This document shows, piece by piece, positions 10,216 to 18,621 of a stretch of DNA of 64,000 bases (position 1 is its first letter; every line of letters starts with the position of its first letter). Location of the stretch: positions 124,001 to 188,000 of the forward strand of contig JAPLDT010000009.1 in the NCBI GenBank assembly GCA_026391315.1, in the 5' to 3' direction. The DNA comes from Bacteroidia bacterium. Its GTDB lineage: Bacteria; Bacteroidota; Bacteroidia; Bacteroidales; Prolixibacteraceae. A model generated the notes under the pieces. It searched no databases. It was not told the DNA's origin and saw nothing but the letters and a program-made list of their open reading frames with translations. The position numbers and the translations under genes were made by a program.

Positions 10216-10324
10216 TTGCTATTCTAATTTGAGTAATTTTTACTTTCTATTTTGGAGCGCTAAAAGTACAAAATAATGATTCAGTAACAAGGTTTACATC
10301 TCTGAAAACGCTATTATGCACATC

Positions 10325-12105
10325 TTATTCAAAATCCAGTCCAAATTTTTGTTTCATACGGCCAAGTAAAGGATACTTGGCAGACAGTGCATTGAACTTT
10401 TCCTGGTTGGTGTATGGCCTGTTCTGGATCTCCTCCCTGTTTTCTGTCACATTGAATTCTACTGTAATCTTTTCATTGTGCAAAGCAGTATGCAAATGTG
10501 CCAGCAATTTGGGCTTCAAATCCAACGTAATTCGCTGACGCTGAACTTCATTATCCAGATTGTAAACAATATTATAATCCTCGGTGAATATAGGATCTCT
10601 AACAGAAAGGGCCGATCTAAGCTGAGCTGCATCAACGCTTTCTGCAAATTTTTTCCATGCCTCAATGAGTTGGGATGCATCATAGGGTTGCTCTTTGGGA
10701 TTTGTCCCGACTTTCAGACGATCTGCAGCAGGCTCTGACACACCTGATAGTTTACCACCATTGAGCATGCCGGAAATAGATGGAGTTGCGAGATTTTCGG
10801 TATGCTTGTACCTGTTTTTTGACTCCTTGCCGGTTGGCTGGCCAACAGGTGGATTTATTACCAGTGGAGCTGATTCTAATGATTTTGATGATTCAACTGA
10901 TTTAACGCGGGGTACAGACTCTTTTGCCGGGGTCACAGGAGCAACCAGAGAGTCAAAAAGTGGTAAAAGATAGAGACAGGCTATTGATTCGTTAACTGTT
11001 TTTTTTTTAATTGCTCAATGAGCTGCGCACTTCTGATTAGAGCCAATTCAACGAGAAAACGTTGGTTGGACGAACTTTTGTACTGAATGTCACAATCAGA
11101 GGCCAGGATCAGTGCGGCGGTTAAAAAATCTTCGGAACATTGGGATGCCTGTTTTCTGTAGCGCTCCTTGATCTCCCCCCCTACTTCCAGCAATGGTAAC
11201 GTAACCGCATCCCGGCTAATCAGCAGATCACGGAAGTGCTGGGACAAACCAATAATAAAATGGTGGGCATTAAATCCTTTGGACAATATCTCATTAAATA
11301 TCATCAGATTGCCGGAAACATCCCCTTTGATAAATCCTTCTGTCAATTTGAAGTAGTAATCGTAGTCGAGCACGTTCAGATTGGCAATCGTATCCTGGTA
11401 AGTGACAGTGTCTCCACAAAAACTTACTACCTGATCGAAGATAGAAAGCGCATCCCGCATGGCGCCATCAGCTTTCTGGGCGATGACGTTCAGCGCTTCG
11501 GCCTCAATGATTACCTTCTCTTTCCCGGCCACTTCCAGCAGATGTTTCTCAATGTCGGTGATACTGATCCGGTTAAAATCATAGATCTGACACCTGGAGA
11601 GGATAGTTGGGATGATTTTCTGTTTCTCGGTCGTTGCAAGAATAAAGATGGCATGCGCCGGCGGTTCTTCGAGCGTTTTCAGGAACGCATTGAATGCCTG
11701 GGAGGAGAGCATGTGAACCTCATCGATGATGTAAACGCTGTACTTTCCAATTTGAGGTGGTATCCTTACTTTGTCAACAAGAGAGCGAATGTCTTCTACC
11801 GAATTGTTGGAGGCAGCATCTAACTCGTGGATGTTGTAAGAGCGGTTTTCACCGAAAGAGATGCATGATTCACACTGTTGGCATGGCTCAGTATCAGCAG
11901 TCAGATTCAGACAGTTGATTGTCTTGGCAAAAATTCGGGCAGAGGTTGTCTTTCCCACTCCCCTCGGACCGCAAAACAGGTAGGCATGGGCCAGATGGTT
12001 GCTCCTGATTGCATTCTTCAGTGTAGAGGTAATGGAGGGTTGACCCACCACTGTTGTGAAGGTATCGGGGCGATATTTGCGGGCTGATACGATGTAATGT
12101 TCCAT
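10325..12105 (-). CDS. dnaX: DNA polymerase III tau subunit, produced by -1 slippage
   Basis: The full DnaX (tau) requires one -1 frame change at a run of ten A's (minus-strand 11008-10999). Frame 1 (12105 onward) encodes the clamp-loader ATPase; after the run the -1 frame continues without a stop to 10325, giving 593 residues in total, the usual DnaX length in Bacteroidota. The -1 frame product reads KKKTVNESIACLYLLP and then a proline/lysine-rich linker and a C-terminal domain ending RMKQKFGLDFE. The -1 frame is closed by a TGA at 11017-11015, so the frames overlap for only 31 bases around the run. Tau links the clamp loader to polymerase cores and DnaB. A homopolymer read error is the main alternative. 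Confidence 0.8.
10981..12105 (-). CDS. dnaX: DNA polymerase III gamma subunit (unshifted dnaX product)
   Basis: The unshifted frame gives 374 residues: Walker A GPRGVGKTTSARIFAKT (residues 45-61), a four-cysteine zinc module (C64, then CQQCESC at 73-79), the DEXx-type box IIDEVHML, and the clamp-loader lid and domain III. It ends QLKKKQLTNQ, five codons after the ten-A run. The end point falls just after the domain III region, as expected for a functional clamp-loader-only gamma protein. In E. coli gamma is made by -1 ribosomal slippage and in Thermus by transcriptional slippage on an A run; the arrangement here resembles both. Confidence 0.8.
   Translation of the reverse strand: MEHYIVSARKYRPDTFTTVVGQPSITSTLKNAIRSNHLAHAYLFCGPRGVGKTTSARIFAKTINCLNLTADTEPCQQCESCISFGENRSYNIHELDAASNNSVEDIRSLVDKVRIPPQIGKYSVYIIDEVHMLSSQAFNAFLKTLEEPPAHAIFILATTEKQKIIPTILSRCQIYDFNRISITDIEKHLLEVAGKEKVIIEAEALNVIAQKADGAMRDALSIFDQVVSFCGDTVTYQDTIANLNVLDYDYYFKLTEGFIKGDVSGNLMIFNEILSKGFNAHHFIIGLSQHFRDLLISRDAVTLPLLEVGGEIKERYRKQASQCSEDFLTAALILASDCDIQYKSSSNQRFLVELALIRSAQLIEQLKKKQLTNQ
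10999..11008 (-). other. A10 slippery tract of dnaX
   Basis: Ten consecutive A's on the coding strand, read TTA AAA AAA AAA CAG in the unshifted frame. Tandem AAA codons allow -1 ribosomal slippage, and a run this long also allows RNA polymerase slippage. No strong downstream stem was seen, which mildly favours transcriptional slippage. Confidence 0.65.
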
Positions 12106-12129
12106 GCAATCTTTTCACTTAACGAACTC

Positions 12130-12160
12130 CAAAAATAAGAGAAAAATGGAAGTTCCCAAC
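12130..12160 (-). promoter_or_regulatory. Putative dnaX promoter
   Basis: On the minus strand TATTTTTG (perfect TAnnTTTG) lies at 12137-12130, 24 bases before the dnaX ATG, with GTTG (3 of 4 to TTTG) at 12160-12157 and a 19-base spacer. Confidence 0.45.
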
Positions 12161-12419
12161 CGGAGGAAGGAAGAAGTTATCAACCAAAAGGAATGTGAAA
12201 ATTGGGAAATGTGAAGATGTGAAAATGAGATGAGGGGACGACTTGGACGACTGGGAAAAGTCAAGCACCAGTCCCTGAGCGTAGTCGAAGGGTAAAGGTG
12301 GAAGCGAATCGGGTCCCCGAGCGAAGTCGAGGGGTGATGGGAATTGAAACGGGGAGATGTGAAAATGAGATGACGGAGGGGCGGAAGGAATAACGGAGAG
12401 ACTGAAATGACTGTGAATT

Positions 12420-12607
12420 GCCCGGAGGGCATCAATGTCAATAGAAAGAGAATCTCTGGAGATCAATTTTCCCCAGTAGGGGATAAACAGTTGATAAAGA
12501 TGAAAATATGATTGCGGAAGAATAAAAATTGGTTATTGTTAATCCCCATACGGGGAAACCGCATTCCCCACTATTTGGTTTTCTATTGACATTGATGCCC
12601 TCCGGGC
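12420..12607. repeat. 28-base perfect inverted repeat, 132 bases apart
   Basis: 12420-12447 is the exact reverse complement of 12580-12607; each arm starts or ends with the palindrome core GCCCGGAGGGC and includes ATCAATGTCAATAGAAA. The 132 bases between hold two smaller hairpins with CCCC/GGGG stems but no gene. It may be a non-autonomous mobile element or a cruciform site. Confidence 0.7.
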
Positions 12608-12920
12608 AAAAGGAGGCAGGGATGAAAAGTAGATGGGTTCGAACGACGCGAAAGATCTTGAAAAAATTGATGAGATGGTAAAATCTAACGGGAGGTGTGC
12701 AGTCCCGTCAGGGACGACCAATTTTGTAGCCCGGGATGGAGCTTGCGGAATCCCGGGAATGTGAATGAATGATCAGCAGCCGTCCGCGGTAGCCTGCAAA
12801 AAATTGCTGATAGTTAATTTCGGACGGAATGGCGGGACAATATGAAATTTAAGTAATAGAAACAACATTTCAGATTAATCGTATAAAATTGATATCATTC
12901 CAATTTTAATTATAATAAAA

Positions 12921-13463
12921 ATGAAAAAGATATTTATCGCACTTGCCATGCTACTATCAGTAGCCGGTTTATCTGCACAAAACAAGGTTTTGTACAATTT
13001 CAAGGCCACCACGCTGGACGGCCAAAATTTCGATTTATCCTCACTGAAAGGTAAGAAAATTATGGTGGTCAATACCGCCTCCAAATGCGGATTGACACCT
13101 CAGTATGCTATGCTTGAGAAGCTTTACGAAAAATACAAAGACCAGAATTTCGTTATCATTGGTTTTCCTGCCAATAATTTTGCCTCACAGGAACCCGGCA
13201 CCAATGCGGAGATTAAGACTTTCTGCACCAAAAATTATGGTGTCACTTTCCCTATGATGTCGAAAATTTCGGTCAAAGGCGCTGACATTGACCCGCTTTA
13301 TACCTGGCTGACCAGCAAAGCGCAGAATGGAGTCATTGACGCCCCTGTGCAATGGAATTTTCAAAAGTTTCTGATTAACGAGAATGGTCAGCTGGCAGAT
13401 GTTGCATTTCCAAAGGAACTTCCTGATGAAGCGAGGATTATCAAATGGATTGAAGGAAAATGA
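12921..13463 (+). CDS. Glutathione peroxidase-family thiol peroxidase, exported
   Basis: The 180-residue protein reduces hydrogen peroxide or lipid hydroperoxides. It has a cleavable signal peptide (residues 1-19, ending SAQ), so it acts in the periplasm or is surface-attached. The catalytic tetrad of the family is present: C56 in ASKCGLTP (cysteine instead of selenocysteine), Q90 in GFPANNFASQEPG, and W145-N146 in VQWNFQKF. Cysteine-type bacterial members generally use thioredoxin rather than glutathione. It stands alone on the plus strand, convergent with the broken DUF1080 gene; a repeat-based hairpin lies at its 3' end. Confidence 0.92.
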   Translation: MKKIFIALAMLLSVAGLSAQNKVLYNFKATTLDGQNFDLSSLKGKKIMVVNTASKCGLTPQYAMLEKLYEKYKDQNFVIIGFPANNFASQEPGTNAEIKTFCTKNYGVTFPMMSKISVKGADIDPLYTWLTSKAQNGVIDAPVQWNFQKFLINENGQLADVAFPKELPDEARIIKWIEGK

Positions 13464-13580
13464 AAATGTGAAAATGGGGCATTTGTGAAAGTCCCTTGTG
13501 TACAAGTTTAATAGCATTAAATAATATGTTCAACTTTTAAGCGCGGCGTAATTTTCACATTTTCACATTTTCACATTTTC
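13456..13580. repeat. GTGAAAAT octamer repeats forming a bidirectional hairpin
   Basis: GAAAATGTGAAAAT units around 13459-13476 face complementary TTTTCACA units (three in a row) at 13553-13580. Together they can pair as a long AT-rich stem between two convergent genes, and the right arm encodes the last residues and stop of the DUF1080 remnant. Confidence 0.5.
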
Positions 13581-14062
13581 TTGATCTTTATATTCCTGAA
13601 CCAAACAACACTACCGTGATCCTGCAATAGGATCAATCCCTTTTCGTGAAGTCCGAAATTTGGAATATCCTTGAATTTACTTGCGGCAATACGTGTATTA
13701 AAATCGTCACTGCCGCGCTCACATTCAGCGACTTTCACCCCATTCAACCAATGCTCAACGTGTTTGCCAGAGCAGAGGATACGGCTGGAATTCCACTCTC
13801 CAACCGGTTTTGTCACTTTATTGGCAGAGGTCGGATACAATTCATAGATGGCGCCAACGGTATGGAAATCGTTCGGTTTCATCCTGCCGTCTTTCATCCA
13901 GGGGTGTCCTGCATCATCCAGAATCTGATACTCGATTCCTAGCGCATCATTGTTGCCCTCTTTGACGAAATATTTCACACCACTGTTACCACCAGCGTCG
14001 ATCATCTTCCAATCACAAACCAATTCAAAATTGCCATATTCCTCTTTTGAAACGAGGTTTTA
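13571..14062 (-). pseudogene. DUF1080 (3-keto-disaccharide hydrolase-like), C-terminal part
   Basis: From about 14056 the minus strand encodes LVSKEEYGNFELVCDWKM and continues to ...VVWFRNIKIKKM, the main body and end of a DUF1080 concanavalin-like domain (3-keto-disaccharide/sugar hydrolase family). An in-frame TAA at 14060-14062 sits immediately upstream and there is no start codon of the expected kind, so this is only the C-terminal two thirds. The matching N-terminal part is at 14770-15006, with an ECF sigma gene between. About eight residues of the family pattern are missing between the two parts. The final codons and stop are embedded in the octamer repeat. Confidence 0.75.
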
Positions 14063-14160
14063 TAGTTGGCAAATTAACCAAGTTTGAGGTGATTTTCTTT
14101 GTACCGGTATGTCTGGAGATTGTTCTACCATTTGTTCAGGGAAGAATGAATCTCAGAAGA

Positions 14161-14682
14161 CTACGTTTGAATAAAAAATGATTTTTTGCAGACCTTTTCT
14201 TTAAGGATGAGAAGCGCTCTGAAAATACGGGTTTCTACAGTACGAAGCGGAATATTGAGCTTTTTGGCAATTTCACTGTTTTTTAGTCCTTCAAACCGAC
14301 TTAAGACGATCACTTCTTTGTAAATATCAGGCATCGAAGCAACAACATCTTCAATGAGTTTTACCTCTTCTTGCTCAATTAAGGATATTTCACCCGACGC
14401 ATAGTGGGCAGCTTCTATTTCTTTTAGTTGCTGAGCCTCATAATGTTTAAATTTACTGACAACTTTCTGATGATTAAGGTAATTGAAGCAGCTGTTTTTA
14501 ACTGATACAAACAAATAAGCTTTGATCTGCTCCACATTATCCCAAAAAATACCCTTCTTCCACACGGTAATAAAAATATCCTGAACAAGATCAAGTGCCT
14601 CATTCTCATCCTCAATGAATTTTAGAGTATAGAGAAAAAGAGGATGATGATATTTTCGGAATATACTGTCGAAATCAGTCAT
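14161..14682 (-). CDS. ECF-type RNA polymerase sigma factor, orphan
   Basis: The 173-residue protein has sigma region 2 (FRKYHHPLFLYTLKFIEDENEALDLVQDIF, about residues 7-37) and region 4 with the helix-turn-helix (MPDIYKEVIVLSRFEGLKNSEIAKKLN and VETRIFRALLILK, about 118-162). It belongs to the Bacteroidota ECF group usually encoded next to a FecR anti-sigma factor and an STN-type SusC. Here no FecR is adjacent: the gene lies between the two halves of a DUF1080 gene on the same strand. The only FecR in the window is at 56314-57306 and lacks an adjacent sigma gene, so the two may be partners separated by rearrangement; this is inference. Confidence 0.88.
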   Translation of the reverse strand: MTDFDSIFRKYHHPLFLYTLKFIEDENEALDLVQDIFITVWKKGIFWDNVEQIKAYLFVSVKNSCFNYLNHQKVVSKFKHYEAQQLKEIEAAHYASGEISLIEQEEVKLIEDVVASMPDIYKEVIVLSRFEGLKNSEIAKKLNIPLRTVETRIFRALLILKEKVCKKSFFIQT

Positions 14683-14769
14683 TTGGAAGCAAAATAAATT
14701 TGTCTGATGGCACTGGATAATGAGTTGATTAAGTTGATTTATTTTCCTATTGACGGTATTTCAGGTATC

Positions 14770-15006
14770 TTACCTTCGTATCAGACCATTCTTTACTGTA
14801 AATACCTTATTGGGATCATTGTTCCGCCCTTCCTTTTTCAGGAATGTGTACCAACCATCAAGATTCTTGCCATTGAACAACTGAATCTTTGCCGTTTTGA
14901 AGCCCTTTTGTTCCACTGGTGAAAGTTCAGAACATCTTGCAAAAACTATTCCCGTGGAATTTATTATAAAGCCCGATAAGATTAGGATTAGAATTGAATA
15001 TTTCAT
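14770..15006 (-). pseudogene. DUF1080 N-terminal fragment with signal peptide
   Basis: The 78-residue frame has a signal peptide (MKYSILILILSGFIINSTG) and the typical DUF1080 beginning LFNGKNLDGWYTFLKKEGR followed by VFTVKNGLIR, then a stop. Family members continue into a GYLVSKxEYGNFEL segment, which is what the fragment at 13571-14062 begins with. It is the last gene of the long catabolic operon, 6 bases after the RhaT-like gene. If only this fragment is made it cannot fold into a full domain. Confidence 0.75.
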
Positions 15007-15012
15007 GAATTT

Positions 15013-16038
15013 TTACATTAAAGTATTAGCATATCCAAGAATTATCCACGAAATAATCAATATAATGTTGCCGGAAATCAACACTTTATAAGCCAATTTT
15101 GTGCCCTTCCATTCACCTGCACGGATGCCCCAGAAACTGCTAAAAATAAGAGAAATTGCAAAAAACATTGTCCAGCAAATTACAGGACCCATTTCGCCCA
15201 TAATTGCAGCACTTTGACCATAAACGCCCAATGCTGCAAACCAACAAAATGCAGTAATTATACCCAGAATATATATCCTTGCCGGTTTTTTTGTGATTAA
15301 TACATTCCAGGATTTATTTTTTGTCAGTAAGTATACCGAATAGGTAAAATTTGGAATAAATCCCCCAAAAAGTACAACAATCCAAGCGACTAAACTAGCA
15401 TTTTGCGGTTTTACCCCTTGTAGAACAGCAGCATTGATAGCAGGTGCGGCGCTTGTATAACTAACATTTTGCAGTGCAGCACCTATTCCGGCAGCTATTG
15501 AAAATAGAATTCCAAGTTTAAAGAATATTCCCTTTTTTATACCTGATTTTACACTATCCTCTGAAGTTTGCAGTTTATTTCGCAAATTTCCTGCATATGT
15601 TATGACAATAACTCCAATTGTCATAATTAATAAACCCAAAATAATATACAGAAAGGATGGTTTGTTATTAAAATCTTCGATCTGAAACAATGGCAGTAGT
15701 GAACCGACTAATGCCCCTGTACTCATACATATTCCGAAAGATAAAGATACCCCAACATAATTAATGGCTAAACCAAATAATATTGCACTTATTCCCCACA
15801 TTGCCCCAAATAAAAATGAGTAAAAAATAGTTCCGGCTGATAACACACTGATGGCTCCAAATACATCCGGGACCAGAATTCTTGCCCAGATGAACGGAAT
15901 AACAGTCAAACCGAAAATTGAGAAAATCAACCAATAGGATTCCCATGCAGGAGTAAACTTTTTCATACCCAACCCAAATGTACCCTGAAAAAAACCTGCA
16001 AGTATTATTAAGAAAATGGACAAAATAAAGTTATTCAT
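15013..16038 (-). CDS. RhaT-type sugar:proton symporter
   Basis: This 341-residue membrane protein has about ten hydrophobic helices and the family marks GFFQGTFGLGMKKFTPAWESYW, FLFGAMWGISAILFGLAINYVGVSLSFGI and the C-terminal GIRAGEWKG. The L-rhamnose/H+ symporter (RhaT) family imports 6-deoxyhexoses across the inner membrane. With GH29 and GH95 fucosidase-type enzymes nearby, L-fucose or L-rhamnose is the likely substrate. It lies at the downstream end of the catabolic operon, 51 bases after the lactonase gene. A second, frameshifted family member is at 24842-25863. Confidence 0.88.
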   Translation of the reverse strand: MNNFILSIFLIILAGFFQGTFGLGMKKFTPAWESYWLIFSIFGLTVIPFIWARILVPDVFGAISVLSAGTIFYSFLFGAMWGISAILFGLAINYVGVSLSFGICMSTGALVGSLLPLFQIEDFNNKPSFLYIILGLLIMTIGVIVITYAGNLRNKLQTSEDSVKSGIKKGIFFKLGILFSIAAGIGAALQNVSYTSAAPAINAAVLQGVKPQNASLVAWIVVLFGGFIPNFTYSVYLLTKNKSWNVLITKKPARIYILGIITAFCWFAALGVYGQSAAIMGEMGPVICWTMFFAISLIFSSFWGIRAGEWKGTKLAYKVLISGNIILIISWIILGYANTLM

Positions 16039-16089
16039 GCGTTATATAGTTAGTAGATTAATAATGACATTTCTATTGTAAACCAATGA

Positions 16090-16941
16090 TCAGATATGAT
16101 AAAAATCCAAAGCATTACGGGTAAAAACCCTGTCCAATTCTGCTTGTGAACATCCCTTAAGAATTGTAACCAATGTATTTACACACATTGGAATACTAGC
16201 TGCCAGCGATGAAACCGGCCAGTCGGTTGCAAATACAAGACGCTCAAAACCAAAGCATTCAACTAAATGATCAACATAAGGACGAATATCATCAATGGTC
16301 CAGTTCAAATGATCAGCTTCTGTAGCCAAACTTGATAATTTACAATAAACATTAGGGAATTTTGATATTTCTGTTATTTCATCAAACCAGGGATTCATAA
16401 CCCTGTCCTTAATATTTGGTTTGCCGATGTGATCCAGGATCATATGAACATCCGGACATTGATCAATGAATTTTATAACATTTTTGTTGTGCAGATAGGA
16501 TATACAAATATCAAATGTCAAATCATATTCGGCCAGCATATTAACACCCCGAATAAAGTCAGAACCAAGACAAAATTCCAGATCAGGCTCACCCTGAATG
16601 ATTCGGCGCAAACCTTTCACCAAACTGTTCCCTTTTAACATTTCTATTTCAGGCCTGACTCTTTCTCCTTTCTCCAAAGGCGCCCAGGATACAATTCCAC
16701 TTATTCTGTCATCTGTTTTGGATAGTTCAGTTATCCACCCGACCTCCTGCATATACTGTGAAGGAAGGCATTCACACTGCATGAAAACCATTTTTCCGAC
16801 TTTGACACTTCCACATGCCCTGTTATAGTCGTTCAAAGAAAATGGCCTGTTTAGAGCCGGAATTTCATCCAACCATGGATAGCTAAACTTTTTAGTATCC
16901 CAAAGATGTAAATGGGTATCAACGATTGGATAATCTATCAT
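16090..16941 (-). CDS. Amidohydrolase-2 family sugar lactonase
   Basis: The 283-residue TIM-barrel protein starts with the metal-binding motif VDTHLHLWD (residues 7-15) and has DHIGKP (about 171-176), KLSSL and FATDWPVSS (about 244-252), as in COG3618 sugar-lactone hydrolases such as L-fucono-1,5-lactonase and L-rhamnono-lactonase. It would open the lactone made by the L-fucose-dehydrogenase-like SDR two genes upstream (17750-18511). Spacing to the preceding gene is 7 bases, so co-translation is likely. Other COG3618 members act on 4-sulfomuconolactone-type substrates, but the context favours a sugar lactone. Confidence 0.88.
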   Translation of the reverse strand: MIDYPIVDTHLHLWDTKKFSYPWLDEIPALNRPFSLNDYNRACGSVKVGKMVFMQCECLPSQYMQEVGWITELSKTDDRISGIVSWAPLEKGERVRPEIEMLKGNSLVKGLRRIIQGEPDLEFCLGSDFIRGVNMLAEYDLTFDICISYLHNKNVIKFIDQCPDVHMILDHIGKPNIKDRVMNPWFDEITEISKFPNVYCKLSSLATEADHLNWTIDDIRPYVDHLVECFGFERLVFATDWPVSSLAASIPMCVNTLVTILKGCSQAELDRVFTRNALDFYHI

Positions 16942-16948
16942 TATGATT

Positions 16949-17731
16949 TTATTTTGAATAGATAAAAAGTTCTCCCGGCGCCATGACCATCGCTCTAATA
17001 TTTTGAGAGAGATGTTCCGATTCTTTTAAAAAAGTTGAAGGATCTCCAACTCCTCCTTCGCCGACATGCTCAATAAACATCCAGAAATGGGTGGCAATTA
17101 CTACTTTAGGAGTTAATAGTTTTGCGAGCTGACACATTTCAGACGCATTTAGATTTCCGTATTGACCATTAATTGGCGCTATCATAATATCAACATCTGT
17201 ATTTAATGATGCTTTTATTTTATCAGGTGCGAAACAGGTATCCCCTGAATGATATATTTTAAATCCATCAATATCAATCAACATGCCAATAGCAGTAGGC
17301 GCCAGATCTCCATGATCAGCGTAAATAGCTTTTATTTTTATTCCGTTTCCCTTCCATTCTTCCTCTGATTTTAAAACACAATAACTATTTTTTGATATAT
17401 TGTTTTGTTGATACAATTCTTCACAATCCATTGATCCTACAAAGAATGTTTTTGGGTTCTTTACAATTGCAGGTATCGCATCCGGATCGAGATGGTCAAC
17501 ATGTGAATGAGTTGACAGATAAAAATCTGCATCAATTTCTTCAGGCTTTATCACTGAAGGAATCATTCTTTTAAAACCGAATAATCGTTCTGCAGCGTCA
17601 GACAAGTATGCGTCAATAACTATTATTTTATTGTTGGCAGACTTAATACAAAATCCGGCCTGTGCAAGATAAAAAAGAGCTATTTCGCTTTGTTTGACCT
17701 TTATCTCTTTTATTTTTTCGGATAATTTCAT
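16949..17731 (-). CDS. Metallo-beta-lactamase-fold hydrolase (UlaG-like)
   Basis: The 260-residue protein has the zinc motif STHSHVDHLDPD (about 72-83), the HSGDTCFAP metal ligand segment (about 155-163), and ATHFWMF (about 213-219), arranged as in UlaG-type lactonases that open L-ascorbate 6-phosphate. In this operon it sits between the SDR dehydrogenase and the amidohydrolase lactonase, which suggests a second lactone- or ester-opening activity on a sugar-acid intermediate. The exact substrate cannot be read from sequence. No signal peptide, so cytoplasmic. Confidence 0.8.
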   Translation of the reverse strand: MKLSEKIKEIKVKQSEIALFYLAQAGFCIKSANNKIIVIDAYLSDAAERLFGFKRMIPSVIKPEEIDADFYLSTHSHVDHLDPDAIPAIVKNPKTFFVGSMDCEELYQQNNISKNSYCVLKSEEEWKGNGIKIKAIYADHGDLAPTAIGMLIDIDGFKIYHSGDTCFAPDKIKASLNTDVDIMIAPINGQYGNLNASEMCQLAKLLTPKVVIATHFWMFIEHVGEGGVGDPSTFLKESEHLSQNIRAMVMAPGELFIYSK

Positions 17732-17749
17732 TTTGTTCTTAGTTTAAAT

Positions 17750-18511
17750 TTAGTAACCCAGACTAACCGCTCCATCCACTGGCAGTGCTACCCCCGTAAT
17801 AAATGATGCTTCGGATGAAGCTAAAAATGCAGCAGCATTCCCAATCTCTTCGGAAGACGCAATCCTATTAAGGGGATGTACACTATAAATGTATTCTTTT
17901 GCCTTTTGAGGATCCTTTTGCTGACTAAACCAATCCTCCACCAAAGGAGTATTTACCCACCCCGGACATATACAATTTACCCTTATTCCATCCTTTGCAA
18001 AATCTAATGACATACCTTTTGTCAAAGCGACTATTCCACCTTTGGACGCAGAATATGCTCCAGCATTGGATTGTCCGATCAGCCCTACCATTGAACTCAT
18101 ATTGATGATACAACCTTTGGTTTTTCTGAGGTGCGGAATTGAATATTTGCTACACAAAAAAACACTTTTTAAATTGGTATTAAGGATAAAATCCCATTCG
18201 TCTTCTGAGGTTACTTCAACATTTTTTGAAATGTGATAGCCTGCATTATTAAACATAATATCGATTTGGCCATAAGTATTGATAACAGTAGAAATCATAG
18301 ATTGAACATCGGCTACTTTCGTCAGATCAGTTTTAACAAAAATGGATGTACCATTTCTTTCGGATATCTCTTTGACAGTTTGTTCACCTGATTTCTCGTC
18401 TAAATCTACAATGACGACTTTTGCACCTTCTTTAGCAAATACGAGGGCACATCCCTTACCAATACCTTTTGCAGAACCTGTAATAATTGCAACTTTGTTC
18501 TTTAGTTTCAT
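17750..18511 (-). CDS. SDR dehydrogenase, L-fucose dehydrogenase-like
   Basis: The 253-residue short-chain dehydrogenase has TGSAKGIG (nucleotide binding, 11-18), NNAG (about 88), the catalytic serine in NMSSMVG and YSASK. An Asp after beta-strand 2 (VIVDLDEKS) predicts NAD preference. The C-terminal stretch DWFSQQKDPQKAKEYIYSVHPLNRI and SFITGVALPVDGAVSLGY resembles bacterial L-fucose dehydrogenases, which oxidise C1 of L-fucose to L-fucono-1,5-lactone. Two lactonase-type genes follow directly (18- and 7-base gaps), which supports that assignment. It is one of five SDR genes in the operon and has an intact catalytic tetrad. Confidence 0.85.
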   Translation of the reverse strand: MKLKNKVAIITGSAKGIGKGCALVFAKEGAKVVIVDLDEKSGEQTVKEISERNGTSIFVKTDLTKVADVQSMISTVINTYGQIDIMFNNAGYHISKNVEVTSEDEWDFILNTNLKSVFLCSKYSIPHLRKTKGCIINMSSMVGLIGQSNAGAYSASKGGIVALTKGMSLDFAKDGIRVNCICPGWVNTPLVEDWFSQQKDPQKAKEYIYSVHPLNRIASSEEIGNAAAFLASSEASFITGVALPVDGAVSLGY

Positions 18512-18621
18512 AATAATTTGTTTTTAACCAGGTAACTCGTATGCTTTATTATCATCCTTTTGTCTGTTTTCCAGCTTTCCTGCTCACTATTTCTAATGAT
18601 GATGAAAAAGGAAAGTAGAGT

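Larger units (their letters stand above)
12119..12880. repeat. Gene-free block of palindromic and dispersed repeats
   Basis: About 760 bases between dnaX and the peroxidase gene hold no convincing gene. Visible elements: two copies of GTCCCTGAGCG-type repeat (12271-12292 and 12313-12334), CCCCATACGGGG (12544-12555), GTCCCGTCAGGGAC (12702-12715), an 8-base-stem hairpin with CCCGGGAT arms (12730-12757) and several TGTGAAAA-type octamers (12190-12230, 12355-12370). The open frames here are translations of these repeats. The pattern is that of REP-like, non-autonomous palindromic elements that gather in intergenic DNA. Confidence 0.65.

Noticed and set aside
12115-12466. Open frames of 108 and 115 codons on the minus strand before dnaX
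   Set aside because: They are serine/proline-rich translations of the intergenic repeats and have no protein family character.
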